Source of the DNA: Rhodoferax sp. U11-2br
Lineage (GTDB): Bacteria > Pseudomonadota > Gammaproteobacteria > Burkholderiales > Burkholderiaceae_C
Direction of reading: 5' to 3'
Assembly: GCF_018619435.1 (NCBI RefSeq)
Contig: NZ_JAHFZF010000007.1
Location: forward strand, 62,001-126,000
Length of the DNA stretch: 64,000 bases
A model generated the notes under the pieces. It saw only the letters and a program-made list of their open reading frames with translations. It was not told the DNA's origin and ran no database searches. Of this stretch, positions 62,090 to 64,000 are shown piece after piece (the first letter of the stretch is position 1; each line of letters starts with the position of its first letter). The position numbers were made by a program, and so were the translations under genes.

Positions 62090-62846
62090 TCCGATGATCC
62101 GTGCCAGCGACGTGCACAAGCGTTTCGGCGCGGTCGAGGTGCTCAAGGGTGTCTCGCTGGACGTCGACAAGGGCGAGGTGATCGCTGTCATCGGCCCCTC
62201 TGGCTCGGGCAAAAGCACCTTCCTGCGTTGCCTGATCCACCTGGAAACCATCCACCGCGGCCAGATCGAGATCGAGGGCGAGCCGCTGGTGACGACCAAC
62301 GCCCAGGGCCATTGCCAGTATGTGCCACCGGCTGACATCAACCGGGTCTGCCGCAAGATGGGCATGGTGTTCCAGCACTTCAACCTGTTCCCGCACCTGA
62401 CGGTGCTGCAGAACCTGATTGAGGCGCCGCTCACGGTCAAGGGTGTCCTCAAGGACGAGATTGTTCCCAAAGCCGAAGCCCTGCTGCGCAAGGTGGGTCT
62501 GTTCGACAAACGCGACAGCTACCCCTCGCGCTTGTCGGGTGGGCAAAAACAGCGTGTGGCGATTGCTCGCGCGCTGGCGATGGAGCCCGACATCATGCTG
62601 TTTGACGAACCCACCTCGGCGCTCGACCCCGAGCTGACCGGCGAGGTGCTCAGCACCATGCGCGAGCTGGCCGAGGAACACATGACCATGATTGTGGTCA
62701 CCCACGAAATGGCTTTTGCCCGCGAGGTGGCCGGGCGCGTGGTTTTTATGGACGGTGGTGTGGTGGTCGAAGCGCGTCCAGCGCGAGAACTGTTTGCCGC
62801 ACCGGAACACCCCCGTACCCAGGCATTTCTGGAAAAAATGCTGTAA
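62079..62846 (+). CDS. Amino acid ABC transporter ATP-binding protein (GlnQ/HisP type)
   Basis: A 255-residue ATPase with Walker A GPSGSGKST near residue 42, the polar amino acid transporter block GMVFQHFNLFPHLTVLQNLI, LSGGQKQRVAIARALA, Walker B IMLFDEPTSALDPELTGEV and H-loop VVTHEMAFAREVAGRVVFM. Several close ATGs (62079, 62082, 62094) could start it; all give the full domain. It overlaps the permease gene, implying coupled translation. Confidence 0.94.
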   Translation: MMNSPMIRASDVHKRFGAVEVLKGVSLDVDKGEVIAVIGPSGSGKSTFLRCLIHLETIHRGQIEIEGEPLVTTNAQGHCQYVPPADINRVCRKMGMVFQHFNLFPHLTVLQNLIEAPLTVKGVLKDEIVPKAEALLRKVGLFDKRDSYPSRLSGGQKQRVAIARALAMEPDIMLFDEPTSALDPELTGEVLSTMRELAEEHMTMIVVTHEMAFAREVAGRVVFMDGGVVVEARPARELFAAPEHPRTQAFLEKML

Positions 62847-62934
62847 AACTACTGGGCGGGTGCGACGTTCTCCCGGACGCCGCAACATGGACGTTGAGCA
62901 ATGCACCACGGCAATCCTTAGTACAAAAACAGGC

Positions 62935-62972
62935 GTTAGCCCATATAGAACAAGGGTCAACAGCTATGTTTA
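62935..62972. repeat. Dispersed repeat copy
   Basis: GCGTTAGCCCATATAGAACAAGGGTCAACAGCTATG: central AGCCCATAT/AAGGGT and the terminal CAGCTAT. It lies between the convergent ATPase and TRAP genes. Confidence 0.6.
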
Positions 62973-63000
62973 GTGAAGTAACCACACAAGGTGAACCTGC

Positions 63001-64000
63001 CTAAGGGCGGCTCAGCCAATTCGGCAAAGCCGTGGACAGCAGCGGCAACCTGGAGATGACCAGCATCCCCAGAAAAATCGCCAATACCGCAGGCAAGACC
63101 GAACGCGCCACGTAGCGCAGGGGTTTGCCAAACATCGCCGAGGCAAAGTACAGGTTCATGCCTGCTGGTGGTGCCAGGAAACCCATCTCCATGTTCGCCA
63201 AAAAGATGATGCCAAAGTGCACCGGGTCAATACCATAACTCAGCGCCACCGGTAGCAGTAACGGCACCAGAAACACGATGGCAGCATAGATCTCCATCAG
63301 GGACCCAGCGGCCAGCAAAAACACGTTGAGCGCCAGCAAGAACAGGTACTTGTTGGGCAACAAGGCCTGCACCCAGTCAATCACCTCGTTGGGCAGGCCA
63401 CTGTCCACCAAGTAGTTGGTCAGCCCGAGCGCCATACCCAGGATCAGCATCACACCGCCGATGATCTGGGCGCAGTCGCTCAAAGCCTGTCCCAGCAGGC
63501 TCCAGCTCAGCTCCCGATGGGCAAAAGCCTGGGTGGTCACCGCGTAGGCGGCCGTCAGCGCGGCGCTTTCCATCGGCGTGGCCAAACCACTCACCAGTGA
63601 CCCAATGGCGATACCGGGCGCCAGAATTTCCCATTTGGCAGTCCACAACGCGGGCAGGATGCGCGGGGCATGGGGGCTGTGTGTGGTGCTTGGCTTAGTG
63701 TCTGCCCCCCTGGCTGGGGCGGGCAACAAGCCGCCGCGACGTAGGTAGCCCCCCAGCAACACCAGACAAGCCACCATGACCAAGGCCGGCAACAGGCCAG
63801 CCAGAAACATGGTGTTGATCGGCACCCGTGCGATCACGGCGTACAAAATCAAAGGCACCGATGGCGCCAGCAACACGCCGAGCGCGCTGGCACTGGTGAC
63901 CAGGCTGATACCACGCTGCTCGGGCAGCCCGGCGTTGCGCAACAGTGGCAACAACAAACCACCCAGCGCCAGAATCGTGACCCCGCTGCCGCCGGTGAAA
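63001..64000 (-). CDS. dctM: TRAP transporter large permease subunit (DctM family), 5' end beyond window
   Basis: The frame is open from the right edge to the stop at 63001 (333 codons, of about 430 expected). It starts within FTGGSGVTILALGGLLLP, the conserved DctM block, and continues SLVTSASALGVLLAPSVPLI, VLILGMALGLTNYLVD-type segments and GFLAPPAGMNLYFASAMFGK near the C-terminus. About nine hydrophobic segments are present. It forms the sodium- or proton-driven channel of a TRAP importer for organic acids. The small subunit and binding protein would lie outside the window. Confidence 0.92.
   Translation of the reverse strand, partial: FTGGSGVTILALGGLLLPLLRNAGLPEQRGISLVTSASALGVLLAPSVPLILYAVIARVPINTMFLAGLLPALVMVACLVLLGGYLRRGGLLPAPARGADTKPSTTHSPHAPRILPALWTAKWEILAPGIAIGSLVSGLATPMESAALTAAYAVTTQAFAHRELSWSLLGQALSDCAQIIGGVMLILGMALGLTNYLVDSGLPNEVIDWVQALLPNKYLFLLALNVFLLAAGSLMEIYAAIVFLVPLLLPVALSYGIDPVHFGIIFLANMEMGFLAPPAGMNLYFASAMFGKPLRYVARSVLPAVLAIFLGMLVISRLPLLSTALPNWLSRP

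Overview
The window looks like chromosomal DNA of a betaproteobacterium of the family Comamonadaceae, most likely Rhodoferax or a close relative. The base composition is GC-rich and many genes overlap as ATGA. The window holds paired general porins, a class I PHA synthase, a Coq7-type ubiquinone hydroxylase, the long LeuA form, and a dispersed repeat (CTAGCCCTTAT...AAGGGCT...AGCTAT) of a kind known from this family. The genus is inference; the reading frames are seen directly.

Layout. 1-4842: leuA (runs off the left edge), a MarR/EamA divergent pair, and an Lrp/LysE divergent pair. 4843-8209: a small accessory patch with a phage CII-like gene broken by an amber codon, two short candidate ORFs, an intact beta-CASP metallo-beta-lactamase-fold protein and a run of 14 G. 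8210-11438: a MocR regulator and four small conserved genes. 11439-20273: a nitrogen-fixation electron-supply cluster, nifV-nifW-apbE-rseC-rnfABCDGEH, headed by a good NifA site (TGT-N10-ACA) and a sigma-54 -24/-12 promoter. Tight overlaps suggest one long NifA-dependent transcription unit: NifV makes homocitrate for FeMo-co, NifW assists nitrogenase, and Rnf with its flavin transferase ApbE drives low-potential electrons to nitrogenase.

20555-44589: a sugar catabolism region. It has two complete sugar ABC importers (ytfQRT-yjfF type and chvE-gguAB type), a GbpR-like LysR regulator, an aldo/keto reductase, an aldose 1-epimerase, an SDR and a Gfo/Idh/MocA dehydrogenase, galT-galK, the isomerase route araB-araD-araA, a YqaB-like sugar phosphatase, and a chemoreceptor ending in a CheR/CheB-type pentapeptide. 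Similar AT-rich sites lie in front of ytfQ, between gbpR and chvE, and before araB, which suggests a shared regulon.

44707-64000: two tandem porins, a FadL-type channel, coq7, osmC/ilvA divergent around a striking inverted repeat, a 5'-nucleotidase, an SbmA/BacA-type ABC exporter carrying two in-frame copies of the dispersed repeat, a BciB-like (FrhB-family) 8-vinyl chlorophyllide reductase between two alpha/beta-hydrolases (one apparently without its catalytic His), phaC, a polar amino acid ABC importer, and the C-terminal part of a TRAP transporter large subunit (runs off the right edge). No rRNA, tRNA, CRISPR array or intact insertion sequence was recognised.
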